Assembly (NCBI GenBank): GCA_903821875.1
Contig: CAIJMU010000039.1
Coordinates: forward strand, 1-52,839
DNA length: 52,839 nt
Reading direction: 5' to 3'
Source: an uncultured Spirochaetota bacterium
GTDB taxonomy: Bacteria; Spirochaetota; Spirochaetia; Treponematales; Rectinemataceae
Below the pieces are notes generated by a model, which saw nothing but the letters and a program-made list of their open reading frames with translations, was not told the DNA's origin and did not search any database. A program made the position numbers and the translations under genes. Below, piece by piece: positions 18,074 through 25,812 of the stretch; the first letter of the stretch is position 1; each line of letters begins with the position of its first letter.

Positions 18074-19534
18074 TTACTTCGATTGCCACCAGAAGGCCGC
18101 TTTCGCCGAATCGGCTTCGAAGCCGCCGCCTGCAAGGGACTTGGCTTCGCGCTCGGCGTCCTTCGGGTTGAGCCTGAGTGCGACCGCTTCCAGATTGCGG
18201 AGGATCCATGTGTCGAGTAAGGCGGCTACTTCCTTGGTTCCAACGGCTTCGAGGGCCGAGGCATAGCCTGAGAACCAGTCCAGGCTCGAGGCTGACCAGG
18301 CGTACTCGACTTCCTCACAGTAGCCATCCACGCTTCCGAGGGCAGAATTCCTCTCCGCGACCAGCCTTTCTCTCGCGAATGCATACTCTTCCGGGAGGAA
18401 GTAGCCGGGATTGGCTCGCATGGCCGTCACCTCGACTCCCCGGAAGGTCTCCTTGAAGGTCTGTACTGCTTTAAGGATGGAGGGCTTGATCCCCAGCTCG
18501 AGCATGGCAATGACGCTGATGGTGCTGCCGCTGCGCTGGCCCAGGAACTGGATTATGGGAGGAGGCTGAGAGCGCAGGCTAGGCACGGCAGCAGCGAGCG
18601 CTTTCATGAGTCTGCCGTCAGCAGAGTCAGCCATGGCTGCCCAGAGGTCTGCAGCGTTGGCTGCCTGGATGTCCGTCGCCATGTCCGGACCCCGGTAACG
18701 GATTTCGAGGATGGCCATCCCCTCGGGAACAGAGGGATCGGGCAGGAAAAACCAGGTAGGCCGCACGACTCCAAGCTTGGGATGCGGCACCGGAGCCCCC
18801 TGGGCCTGGTTTCCTTTCCACTTCCTGAAGGCTAATTCGGCTTGGAGACGGGCAGCCTTCGGGTCGACATCTCCGGCAACGATGAGGATCGAGTTGCTTG
18901 GCACGACGGTCGCGAGCTTGAGCTGCGAGAGGGCCTCGGGCGTCGCGCTCTTGAGGGCCTTTTCCGAACCGGCGGGGTCCCGACGCCAAGGAGAGCGCGA
19001 AAAGAGGCGCTTGGTCATGATCCCCTCGTAGATGCCTTCCGGATTGATGAACCTCCGCGCGGCCTCCTCCATCGATTTCCGCCTGGCTACTTCGAGTTCA
19101 TCCACCGAAAACGATTCAACAGCCATCATGTCTGCCCAGATCGAGATGCCTTCCCCGACATCGCTGGACAGCACCGACATCCTGAAGGCCAGGTATTCCG
19201 CTGAGGTTTCAGCACCCCATGAAGGCGGGGCCAAGGCCTTGACCCTCTCGGCTATGGTTGCCGAGCCTTCCCTGTGGTCGAGGAGGAGATGCTCGAGAAT
19301 GTGGTAATAGCCTGCGGTTTCGGAAGTCTGGCCCTCTGCGCCTCCCCTGATGACAAGGTCCACCCGGGCAAAGGGGCTGGAGTGATCCTCCATGACCACC
19401 AGCTCAAGGCCACAGGAGAGCCGCGAGGCATCCAGCGCTCCCTCCTTGCCCGATTCAGTGGGACTGCAGTAAAGCGGGTATGCGAACACGGCTGCTATGA
19501 AGGCCGTGAGGATGAATGATTGACTGCGCTGCAT
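18074..19534 (-). CDS. Secreted M16-family zinc peptidase
   Basis: A 486-residue exported metallopeptidase. The inverted zinc motif HxxEH is HILEH (His78, Glu81, His82), with the third ligand near Glu156 in RRKSMEEAARR, about 75 residues on as in the family. The strands DLVIRGGAEGQ and ILIVAGDVDPKAA are typical M16A landmarks. I chose the ATG before QRSQSFILTAFIAAVFAYPLYC because it gives a clean signal peptide and has AAAGGGG about 10 bases upstream; longer starts add charged residues in front. A cysteine ends the hydrophobic stretch (LYC), so a lipoprotein is possible. The downstream gene probably supplies the partner half. Confidence 0.85.
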   Translation of the reverse strand: MQRSQSFILTAFIAAVFAYPLYCSPTESGKEGALDASRLSCGLELVVMEDHSSPFARVDLVIRGGAEGQTSETAGYYHILEHLLLDHREGSATIAERVKALAPPSWGAETSAEYLAFRMSVLSSDVGEGISIWADMMAVESFSVDELEVARRKSMEEAARRFINPEGIYEGIMTKRLFSRSPWRRDPAGSEKALKSATPEALSQLKLATVVPSNSILIVAGDVDPKAARLQAELAFRKWKGNQAQGAPVPHPKLGVVRPTWFFLPDPSVPEGMAILEIRYRGPDMATDIQAANAADLWAAMADSADGRLMKALAAAVPSLRSQPPPIIQFLGQRSGSTISVIAMLELGIKPSILKAVQTFKETFRGVEVTAMRANPGYFLPEEYAFARERLVAERNSALGSVDGYCEEVEYAWSASSLDWFSGYASALEAVGTKEVAALLDTWILRNLEAVALRLNPKDAEREAKSLAGGGFEADSAKAAFWWQSK

Positions 19535-19596
19535 CGGGCTGTGCGCCCCTTTCTTCCAGGGAACCATGGCAGGAATCCCCTGGATCACCGCAGCCG

Positions 19597-19625
19597 ATCG
19601 TAGAGAAGCCTTCCGTCGCTGTCAA
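19597..19625 (-). promoter_or_regulatory. Promoter of the M16 peptidase operon
   Basis: On the minus strand TTGACA (19625-19620), a 17-base spacer and TACGAT (19602-19597) give a good sigma-70 promoter about 60 bases before the peptidase start. Confidence 0.65.
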
Positions 19626-19658
19626 CCAAGCGCCAAGGTGCTGCTCAGCTTCTCACGA

Positions 19659-19688
19659 TTGACAGCAGCAGAGCCGAAAGGCTACATT
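19659..19688 (+). promoter_or_regulatory. Probable promoter of tRNA-Arg
   Basis: TTGACA (19659-19664), an 18-base spacer and TACATT (19683-19688) predict transcription from about 19695, just before the two hairpins that precede the tRNA. Confidence 0.55.
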
Positions 19689-19696
19689 CGTTTTTC

Positions 19697-19758
19697 GCGA
19701 TTGCTAAGGCAATCGCCCGCGAAGGGAAATGGAAACGAAGTTTCCATTTCCCTTCGCG
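19697..19758 (+). repeat. Two tandem perfect hairpins in the tRNA-Arg leader
   Basis: The first hairpin is GCGATTGC / GCAATCGC (8 bp, loop TAAG, 19697-19716). The second has perfect 19-bp arms (19718-19736 and 19740-19758) around a three-base loop and ends two bases before the tRNA. With the promoter at 19659 they would form nearly the whole 5' leader of the pre-tRNA. They have no T tract. Confidence 0.85.
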
Positions 19759-19760
19759 AT

Positions 19761-19834
19761 GGCCCAGTAGCTCAGTTGGATAGAGCGACTGCCTCCTAAG
19801 CCGTAGGTCGGGGGTTCGACTCCCTCCTGGGTCA
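19761..19834 (+). tRNA. tRNA-Arg, anticodon CCT
   Basis: A 74-base cloverleaf folded by eye: acceptor stem GGCCCAG/CTGGGTC, D stem GCTC/GAGC, anticodon loop CTCCTAA with CCT at 19795-19797, variable loop AGGTC, T loop TTCGACT. It reads AGG codons. The anticodon stem ACTGC/GCCGT contains one T-C mismatch. CCA is not encoded and must be added enzymatically. Confidence 0.93.
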
Positions 19835-19840
19835 ATTGCT

Positions 19841-19869
19841 GAGCCGCCTCGAAAAGGCGGCTCTTTTTT
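19841..19869 (+). terminator. Intrinsic terminator of tRNA-Arg
   Basis: A perfect 9-bp stem GAGCCGCCT / AGGCGGCTC with loop CGAAA is followed by six T residues, beginning seven bases after the tRNA. Confidence 0.93.
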
Positions 19870-19911
19870 CATACAGTGACAGTGCAGTAACTCATCCAGT
19901 AAAGCTTTATC

Positions 19912-19940
19912 TTGACGTCATCCCTCCACGAGTCTATCCT
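19912..19940 (+). promoter_or_regulatory. Promoter of the liv operon
   Basis: TTGACG (19912-19917), a 17-base spacer and TATCCT (19935-19940). The predicted transcript starts near 19947, leaving a leader of about 180 bases before livK. Confidence 0.65.
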
Positions 19941-19946
19941 GACGCA

Positions 19947-20125
19947 AAGCAATGACGTATGAAGGTCGGTCCTTCGATCGGCCATCGTTGGCTCGGCATC
20001 GCCATGTCGATGCTGGAAAGGATCGTCGGAGCCATCGAGACTCTCCACCTCGTGTTTCCCCTGCCGGACAGCCCAGTGCGTGCCGGCGATCAACGTTGCA
20101 CTCGATTGTACGGAGGAAGATCCCC
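19947..20125 (+). promoter_or_regulatory. Long structured 5' leader of livK
   Basis: About 180 untranslated bases precede livK. They contain local hairpins (GAAGG/CCTTC at 19961-19975 and GCATCG/CGATGC at 19996-20013, the latter extendable with G-T pairs). A GGAGGAAG ribosome site stands at the end. No known riboswitch class is recognised. The reading frame of livK stays open through it from an ATG at 19952, but the signal peptide fixes the true start at 20126. Confidence 0.4.
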
Positions 20126-21313
20126 ATGAGAAGATCCATTCTGCTGTTCCCTGCCATCCTCGCCGTGGCCGGCCTCGTTCTCGCCGGCTGTGGAGCCCCC
20201 GCTCCCAAGGTCATCAAGATCGCGACCCAGAGCCCGCTTTCCGGCGGCATGTCCGCGGTCGGCACTGATATTAAGAACGGCGCCCAGCTCGCCATCGAGC
20301 AGCTCTCAGGGCCACTTACCAAGCTCGGCTACAAGGTCGAGCTCGCTCCCTTCGACGATCAGGGCAATCCCGACACCGGCGTCGCCAACGCCAAGAGCAT
20401 CGTAGCCGATCCGGCTGTGCTCGCCGTCGTCGGCCACTACAATTCCGGCGTCCAGATCCCCTCCTCCGAGGAGTATCACTCCGCCAACCTCGTCAACATT
20501 TCCCCCGCGAACACGAACCCCAAGGTCACCGAGCGCGGCTACGAGGAAGTCAACCGCATCTGCGGTCGCGACGATGTGCAGGGCGCTGTAGGTGCCCAGT
20601 TCGCCGCCTCCAAGGGACTCAAGTCCGCCTATGTCCTCCACGACAAGACTGCCTATGGCCAGGGAATCGCGGAGTACTTCAAGCGCCAGGCTGAGCAGCT
20701 CGGCATCAAGGTCCTCGGCTTCGAGGGCACGGAGGAGAAGGCCAACTTCGACTCCATCCTCTCCCCCATCCTCTCCGCCAAGCCTGAAGTCATCTACTTC
20801 GGCGGCATGTTCGACCAGGCTGCAGTCCTCTACAAGCAGGCCCGCCAGAAGGGCTATTTGGGCATGTACCTCTCCGATGATGGCTTCGATGCCTCCGACG
20901 CTGCGAAGATCGGCGGCGACTCCCTGCTCCAGGGTGCCGGCACCTACTTCTCCACCGTTTCCGGCCCCGCCTCCGTCTACCCGGGCACCGCAAAATTCGT
21001 CGCTGATTTCAAGGCCAAGTTCGGTTCCGAGCCCCAGCCCTTCGCCGCCCAGGCCTTTGACTGTGCCGCCATCGCCCTCAAGGCCATCGAGACCGCGGCT
21101 GTCGCAGCCAAGAAGCTCCCCGCCCGCGCCGATGTCACCAAGGCTGTCCGCGCCCTCAAGGACTTCCCCGGCATCACCGGTCCAGTCAACTTCAACAACA
21201 AAGGCGACCTCGTGAAGGCGAAGTACTTCATCATCCAGGTCTCCTCGGGCGACCCCGCCCAGTGGTCGGCCAACAAGATCGACCAGACCCTCGAGATCGC
21301 GCCTCCCCAGTGA
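20126..21313 (+). CDS. livK: Branched-chain amino acid ABC transporter, substrate-binding lipoprotein
   Basis: Captures leucine, isoleucine, valine or similar substrates outside the inner membrane and delivers them to LivHM. It has 395 residues. The lipoprotein signal MRRSILLFPAILAVAGLVLAGC puts the acylated Cys at about residue 22. The type I periplasmic-binding fold starts VIKIATQSPLSGGMSAVGTDIKNGAQLA and includes VVGHYNSGVQIPSSEEY, the ligand-contact region of LivJ/LivK proteins. Start ATG 20126 has GGAGGAAG upstream. Two strong hairpins follow the stop, so livK mRNA is likely to be more abundant than the permease part. Codon use is very C-rich in the third position, suggesting high expression. 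The exact ligand cannot be read from sequence. Confidence 0.94.
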   Translation: MRRSILLFPAILAVAGLVLAGCGAPAPKVIKIATQSPLSGGMSAVGTDIKNGAQLAIEQLSGPLTKLGYKVELAPFDDQGNPDTGVANAKSIVADPAVLAVVGHYNSGVQIPSSEEYHSANLVNISPANTNPKVTERGYEEVNRICGRDDVQGAVGAQFAASKGLKSAYVLHDKTAYGQGIAEYFKRQAEQLGIKVLGFEGTEEKANFDSILSPILSAKPEVIYFGGMFDQAAVLYKQARQKGYLGMYLSDDGFDASDAAKIGGDSLLQGAGTYFSTVSGPASVYPGTAKFVADFKAKFGSEPQPFAAQAFDCAAIALKAIETAAVAAKKLPARADVTKAVRALKDFPGITGPVNFNNKGDLVKAKYFIIQVSSGDPAQWSANKIDQTLEIAPPQ

Positions 21314-21326
21314 TTTCCTGACTTCG

Positions 21327-21407
21327 GGGCTACGGCTGGCCAGAAAGCCTGCCGTAGCCCGCATCGGGAAGGGGAGAAGGGTAGACCGCTTCTCCCCTTC
21401 CCGATGC
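21327..21407 (+). promoter_or_regulatory. Two strong hairpins between livK and livH
   Basis: The first hairpin is a 10-bp perfect stem GGGCTACGGC / GCCGTAGCCC (21327-21336, 21351-21360). The second begins at the next base and has perfect 19-bp arms (21361-21379 and 21389-21407) with a nine-base loop. Neither has a T tract, so they more likely stabilise the livK 3' end and reduce read-through than terminate fully. Confidence 0.85.
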
Positions 21408-21486
21408 GTATCCGGAGCCTTTCCGGAAAATTGGAGAGCAGCGCGCCCCTTGCGCGCACAGTCAACCCCATTACCAGGGAGGCCGC

Positions 21487-22662
21487 ATGCGAAAGATACT
21501 GGCTTCGGAAGCCTTGCGGGAAATCCTCCTGCCCCTTGGCAGGATGGCCTTGTTCGTTGTCGGGGCGGGAGCCTTGTTCTCCGCCATCATGTTCGCGCTC
21601 GCCTTTCTCGCCCAGGGTTCGGGAGCGGACAAGCTGCTCCTTGAAACGCACAAGATGGGCATCCTGGAGTACACGCTCGGGCAGTTGCCCCAGGTCCTCA
21701 TCGACGGGATGACGCTCGGCTTCGTGTACGCGGCCATCGCACTCGGTTACACGATGGTCTACGGTGTCCTTGAGTTCATCAATTTCGCCCATTCAGAGAT
21801 CTTCGCAATTGGTGCCTTTGTGGGCGTCGAGTTCCTTATTTTCATGGACAGGCTCGGCGTCCTCGCCGCTGCGGGCCCCTTAGGCTCCTATATGTACCTC
21901 GTGCTGGCCCTCGCCGTAGCGATGATCGCCTCCGGCTCGGTGGCAGTACTCATGGAGAGGACCGCCTACCGTCCTCTCCGCAACTCGCCGCGCCTGGTGC
22001 CCCTCATCTCCGCCATCGGCGTTTCCTTTGCCCTCCAGGATGTCATCCGCATGGTGGAGAGCCTTACGACCGGGCAGTTCTACCGGGTCATCCCGACCTT
22101 TGGCAACTTCGATGAGCGCGTGGCCCTTTTCAGCATCCCCACCGGCGGGGCACCGATAGCGGTCAACATCCAGGTCAAGTCGATCGTGGTGATCGTTGCA
22201 GCCGTGCTGATGCTGGTCGCCCTCAACTACATAGTCAACGCCACCAAGATCGGCAAGGCCATCCGCTCGGTGGCCCAGGACCGCACCACAGCCGCCCTCA
22301 TGGGCATCGGCGTCAACGGCATCATCTCCTTCACCTTCCTCATCGGCGGTGCCCTCGGCGGGGCTGCCGGTGTCCTCTACGCCCTCAAGTTCACGCGCAT
22401 CGATCCCTTCGTTGGTTTCATGCCGGGCATGAAGGCCTTTACGGCTGCCGTCCTGGGCGGCATCGGCAACCTGACGGGCGCCCTCCTCGGAGGCATCTGC
22501 CTGGGCATGCTCGAGAGCTTCGCAGGCGCCTACCTCGGCACCTTCACCATGGGACGCTTCGGATCGGAATACAAGGACATCTTTGCCTTCCTGATCCTCA
22601 TAATCGTCATCATATTCAAGCCTTCGGGACTGCTCGGCGAGCAGGTCTCGCAGAAGGCATGA
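21487..22662 (+). CDS. livH: Branched-chain amino acid ABC transporter, permease LivH
   Basis: Inner-membrane permease half of the transporter, 391 residues. The body has the LivH pattern: LGFVYAAIALGYTMVYGVLEFINFAHSE near the start, the cytoplasmic ATPase-contact stretch AIRSVAQDRTTAALMGIGVNG, and GGIGNLTGALLGG near the end. An extra N-terminal segment of about 65 residues with its own transmembrane helix (LFVVGAGALFSAIMFALAFL) makes it longer than the roughly 300-residue norm. The ATG has GGGAGG four bases upstream. livM follows after 13 bases. Confidence 0.94.
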   Translation: MRKILASEALREILLPLGRMALFVVGAGALFSAIMFALAFLAQGSGADKLLLETHKMGILEYTLGQLPQVLIDGMTLGFVYAAIALGYTMVYGVLEFINFAHSEIFAIGAFVGVEFLIFMDRLGVLAAAGPLGSYMYLVLALAVAMIASGSVAVLMERTAYRPLRNSPRLVPLISAIGVSFALQDVIRMVESLTTGQFYRVIPTFGNFDERVALFSIPTGGAPIAVNIQVKSIVVIVAAVLMLVALNYIVNATKIGKAIRSVAQDRTTAALMGIGVNGIISFTFLIGGALGGAAGVLYALKFTRIDPFVGFMPGMKAFTAAVLGGIGNLTGALLGGICLGMLESFAGAYLGTFTMGRFGSEYKDIFAFLILIIVIIFKPSGLLGEQVSQKA

Positions 22663-22675
22663 GGGAGAAGAGCCG

Positions 22676-24112
22676 ATGAAACCAACACTGCGCGAACGGC
22701 TTGGCGTTCTCCTGGCCTTCTGCAACAAGGGACGCAATCCCTATTGGCTGACCGGGGGCCTGATCATCCTCGGTTTTGTCCTCGTCTACCTGAGCCCCCG
22801 CTCGATACCCGCCTTCCTCCTCTTTGTCGGCGGCTCCTCGCTGGCCTACTTTCTCGAGATGAAAAAACCGGCCCGGCTGGCCTTTGCCGTCCTTGTGGCG
22901 ATCGTGCTGGTGCCCATCCTGGGAGCGCGGAACATATTCTACCTCGAGGTGATCTTCCAGATCGCCGTGTTCTCGGCCCTGGCCCTCGGACTCAACATAG
23001 TTGTAGGTTTCTCGGGCCTCCTCAATTTCGGCTACATGGCCTTCTATGCCGTCGGCGCCTACCTCTGGGGCTTCTTCGGCTCGCAGCAGCCCTTCCTCCT
23101 CCACGAGATACCCGGCACCGCCCCGCCCGGGACGCCCTTCTTCCTGGCACCCGACTGGTTCTACCTCTTCATATTCCTGGGAATCATCGTCGCGGCCATC
23201 GTGGGACTGATCCTGGGACTTCCTGTGCTTCGCGTCCGGGGCGATTACCTGGCCGTCATAACACTGGCCTTCGGGGAAATTGTCCGCCAGCTCCTCAACA
23301 ACCTCGACAAGCCCCTGAACCTGACCAACGGGCCCCAGGGCATCAGCCCCATCCAGAAGCCGACACTGACGCCCGAGGTCGTCGCCTTCTTCAACCAGAT
23401 ATTCGAGCCTCTGGTCGGCCGGCCCGTGACCGCGAACCAGTTCTACAACATCCTGTTCTACCTCATCGCCGTAGCGGTGGTCATCTTCGTGATCATAATT
23501 ACATTCCGCCTTGACGACTCGAGGATCGGGCGTGCCTGGACGGCCATCCGCGAGGACGAGCTGGCGGCCAGCGCCATGGGCATCCCCGCCAACAAGCTCA
23601 AGCTCGGGGCCTTCGCCGTAGGCGCCTCCTTCGCAGGCGCCATGGGCGTCCTCTTCGCGGCCAGCCGCACCTTCATAAGCCCTGAGTCCTTCACCTTCCT
23701 GGCATCGGTCAACGTGCTCACCATGGTCATCCTCGGAGGGATAGGCTCGATACCGGGCGTCATCGTTGGCGCAGTGGTCGTGACCATCCTCAACCTCCAG
23801 GTGCTCCAGAGCATCTCGCTCTGGCTGGCCCAGCTCCGGCAGAGCGACGCCTTCATCCCCATCATCAACTTCCACTGGAAGGACCTTTCCAACCAACTAG
23901 ATCCTTCCAAGTACCAGCGCCTGGTCTTCGGTATCATCCTTGTACTCATGATGATCTACCGTCCTGCGGGCATCCTCCCGGCCGGGCGCAGGCAGCGCGA
24001 ATTAGAGCACGTGGATTCGGTGATCGACGACGAGGTCGACTCCTCCATCGCCCCTGGCGCCGCCAGCTCGTCTGGCGCCGTTTCGAAGGGGAAGGAGGAC
24101 GACCATGTCTGA
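22676..24112 (+). CDS. livM: Branched-chain amino acid ABC transporter, permease LivM
   Basis: Second inner-membrane permease, 478 residues, longer than the common 320-420. Three N-terminal helices (about 18-95) precede the conserved core beginning ALALGLNIVVGFSGLLNFGYMAFYAVGAY. The ATPase-contact loop is RIGRAWTAIREDELAASAMGI. An insertion of about 70 residues sits in the loop between ITLAFGEIVRQLLNNL and FYNILFYLIAVAVVI. The C-terminus ends in a hydrophilic Ser/Asp-rich tail. The ATG follows GGGAGA, and the 3' end overlaps livG by eight bases. Confidence 0.94.
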   Translation: MKPTLRERLGVLLAFCNKGRNPYWLTGGLIILGFVLVYLSPRSIPAFLLFVGGSSLAYFLEMKKPARLAFAVLVAIVLVPILGARNIFYLEVIFQIAVFSALALGLNIVVGFSGLLNFGYMAFYAVGAYLWGFFGSQQPFLLHEIPGTAPPGTPFFLAPDWFYLFIFLGIIVAAIVGLILGLPVLRVRGDYLAVITLAFGEIVRQLLNNLDKPLNLTNGPQGISPIQKPTLTPEVVAFFNQIFEPLVGRPVTANQFYNILFYLIAVAVVIFVIIITFRLDDSRIGRAWTAIREDELAASAMGIPANKLKLGAFAVGASFAGAMGVLFAASRTFISPESFTFLASVNVLTMVILGGIGSIPGVIVGAVVVTILNLQVLQSISLWLAQLRQSDAFIPIINFHWKDLSNQLDPSKYQRLVFGIILVLMMIYRPAGILPAGRRQRELEHVDSVIDDEVDSSIAPGAASSSGAVSKGKEDDHV

Positions 24113-24944
24113 GTCCACCCATGTCCTCCAAGCCACGGGTGTCGTCAAGCGCTTCGGTGGCCTGACCGCCGTCAACAAGGTGGACTTCTCCATGGAGAAG
24201 GGCCGCATCTTTTCGATCATCGGGCCCAATGGCGCAGGCAAGACCACCTTCTTCAATACGATCTCGGGACTGTACAAGCCCGAGGAGGGCCGCATCCTCT
24301 TCGAGGGGCGGGCGATCCAGGGTCTGCCCCCCGAAAAGATCACACTCAGGCATATTGCGCGAACCTTCCAGAACATCCGCCTCTTCGGTGGAATGACCGT
24401 CCTCGAGAACATACTCGTCGGTGCCTACACGAGGCTCTCTCAGACTGCCATCGACACCGTCCTCCGGACCCGTCGCTTCAAGGAAGAGGAGGCGAGGGCC
24501 GAGAAGCGCGCCGAGGAACTCATGGCCTACGTCGGACTCCGCAACGTGGGAAACGAACTCGCCTCGAGCCTGCCCTACGGAGGACAGCGCCGCGTCGAGA
24601 TTGCCCGCGCCCTTGCTTCGGAACCCACACTCCTCCTCCTCGACGAGCCGACAGCCGGAATGAACCCCGCTGAGTCCGAGGACGCGATGCACCTGTTCAG
24701 GAGGATCCGGGACGAGCTTGGCATCACCATCCTCCTCATCGAGCACGACATGAAGGTGGTCATGAGCATCTCCGAGCGCATCTCGGTCATGGATCACGGC
24801 GAGAAGATAGCCGAGGGAAGCCCGAGGGAGATCGCCTCCAATCCCAGCGTCATCGAAGCCTACCTCGGTCGCGGTGCGACGGGTGGCATTGGCGCTGGCT
24901 CGGCCGCCCACGTCGATAAGCTTGCCAAGGAGGACGCATCGTGA
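24105..24944 (+). CDS. livG: Branched-chain amino acid ABC transporter, ATPase LivG
   Basis: Cytoplasmic ATPase that powers the LivHM permease. It has 279 residues with Walker A GPNGAGKTTFFN (about residues 42-53), Q-loop TFQNIRLFGGMTVLEN, signature LPYGGQRRVEIARAL, Walker B LLLLDEPTAGMNPAES and switch His in LLIEHDMKVV. The long insertion between Q-loop and signature is normal for LivG. The last 25 residues are an extra Gly/Ala-rich tail. It overlaps livM by eight bases and livF by four (GTGA). Confidence 0.95.
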   Translation: MSESTHVLQATGVVKRFGGLTAVNKVDFSMEKGRIFSIIGPNGAGKTTFFNTISGLYKPEEGRILFEGRAIQGLPPEKITLRHIARTFQNIRLFGGMTVLENILVGAYTRLSQTAIDTVLRTRRFKEEEARAEKRAEELMAYVGLRNVGNELASSLPYGGQRRVEIARALASEPTLLLLDEPTAGMNPAESEDAMHLFRRIRDELGITILLIEHDMKVVMSISERISVMDHGEKIAEGSPREIASNPSVIEAYLGRGATGGIGAGSAAHVDKLAKEDAS

Positions 24945-25651
24945 GCCTGCTCGAACTTCACGAGGTCCACGGCTACTACGGGAACATCCACGCGCTGAAG
25001 GGCGTTTCCATCACCGTCGACGAGGGCGAGGTGGTTACCCTCATAGGGGCCAACGGCGCCGGAAAGACGACGACCCTGCGGCTGATCTCGGGTCTCCTCC
25101 ATCCGAAAAAAGGGAAGCTGCGCTTTGACGGCAAGGACATCTCAACCATGGCTCCGCACATGGTGCTCCGCCAGGGTATCGGCATGGTGCCCGAGGGCCG
25201 CGGCGTTTTTCCCCGCCTTACAGTGCGGGAAAACCTCGAAATGGGCGGCTTTATCATCAAGGACAAGAACGATGTCAGGAAGGGCATCGAGTACGCCTTT
25301 ACCCTCTTTCCCCGCCTGAAGGAGAGGGAGAACCAGAAGGGCGGCACCCTGTCCGGCGGCGAGCAACAGATGCTTGCCACAGCCCGTGGGCTCATGTCCC
25401 ATCCGCGCATCCTCCTCATGGACGAGCCTTCGATGGGCCTCGCCCCAGTCCTGGTCGACCAGATCTTCGATGTCATCCGCGAACTCAACGCGCAGGGCAC
25501 TACCATCCTCCTGGTCGAACAGAATGCCCTGATGGCCCTCTCTGTAGCCCATCGTGCCTACGTCCTCCAGACCGGATCCATCGTGCTCTCGGGCAAGGCT
25601 GTCGACGTCGCCAACGACGAGAATGTCCGGAAGGCCTACCTGGGACTGTAG
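24941..25651 (+). CDS. livF: Branched-chain amino acid ABC transporter, ATPase LivF
   Basis: Second ATPase of the transporter, 236 residues, the family norm. It has Walker A GANGAGKTTTLR, Q-loop region MVPEGRGVFPRLTVRENLE, signature LSGGEQQMLATARGLM, Walker B ILLMDEPSMGLAP and LLVEQNALMALSVAHRAYVL. The start is GTG 24941 overlapping the livG stop. It is the last gene before the terminator at 25709. Confidence 0.95.
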   Translation: MSLLELHEVHGYYGNIHALKGVSITVDEGEVVTLIGANGAGKTTTLRLISGLLHPKKGKLRFDGKDISTMAPHMVLRQGIGMVPEGRGVFPRLTVRENLEMGGFIIKDKNDVRKGIEYAFTLFPRLKERENQKGGTLSGGEQQMLATARGLMSHPRILLMDEPSMGLAPVLVDQIFDVIRELNAQGTTILLVEQNALMALSVAHRAYVLQTGSIVLSGKAVDVANDENVRKAYLGL

Positions 25652-25708
25652 TGGCAGGGCGGCAGGGTCCCTGGGCCGATACCGACCTATTTGCATCAAT
25701 TGTAAAGG

Positions 25709-25744
25709 AAGGCCATGGCGCGAATCGACGCTGTGGCCTTTTTT
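25709..25744 (+). terminator. Intrinsic terminator of the liv operon
   Basis: Outer stem AAGGCCA / TGGCCTT (25709-25715, 25734-25740) with a short inner GCG/CGC pairing; the run of six T residues starts within the last two bases of the stem. Confidence 0.8.
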
Positions 25745-25812
25745 CTTCTTGTCGCATTCCTGCTTCGTATCCTCGCACTGCTACCAATGCTGTTTGTCTC
25801 TCGAGAGGAGAT

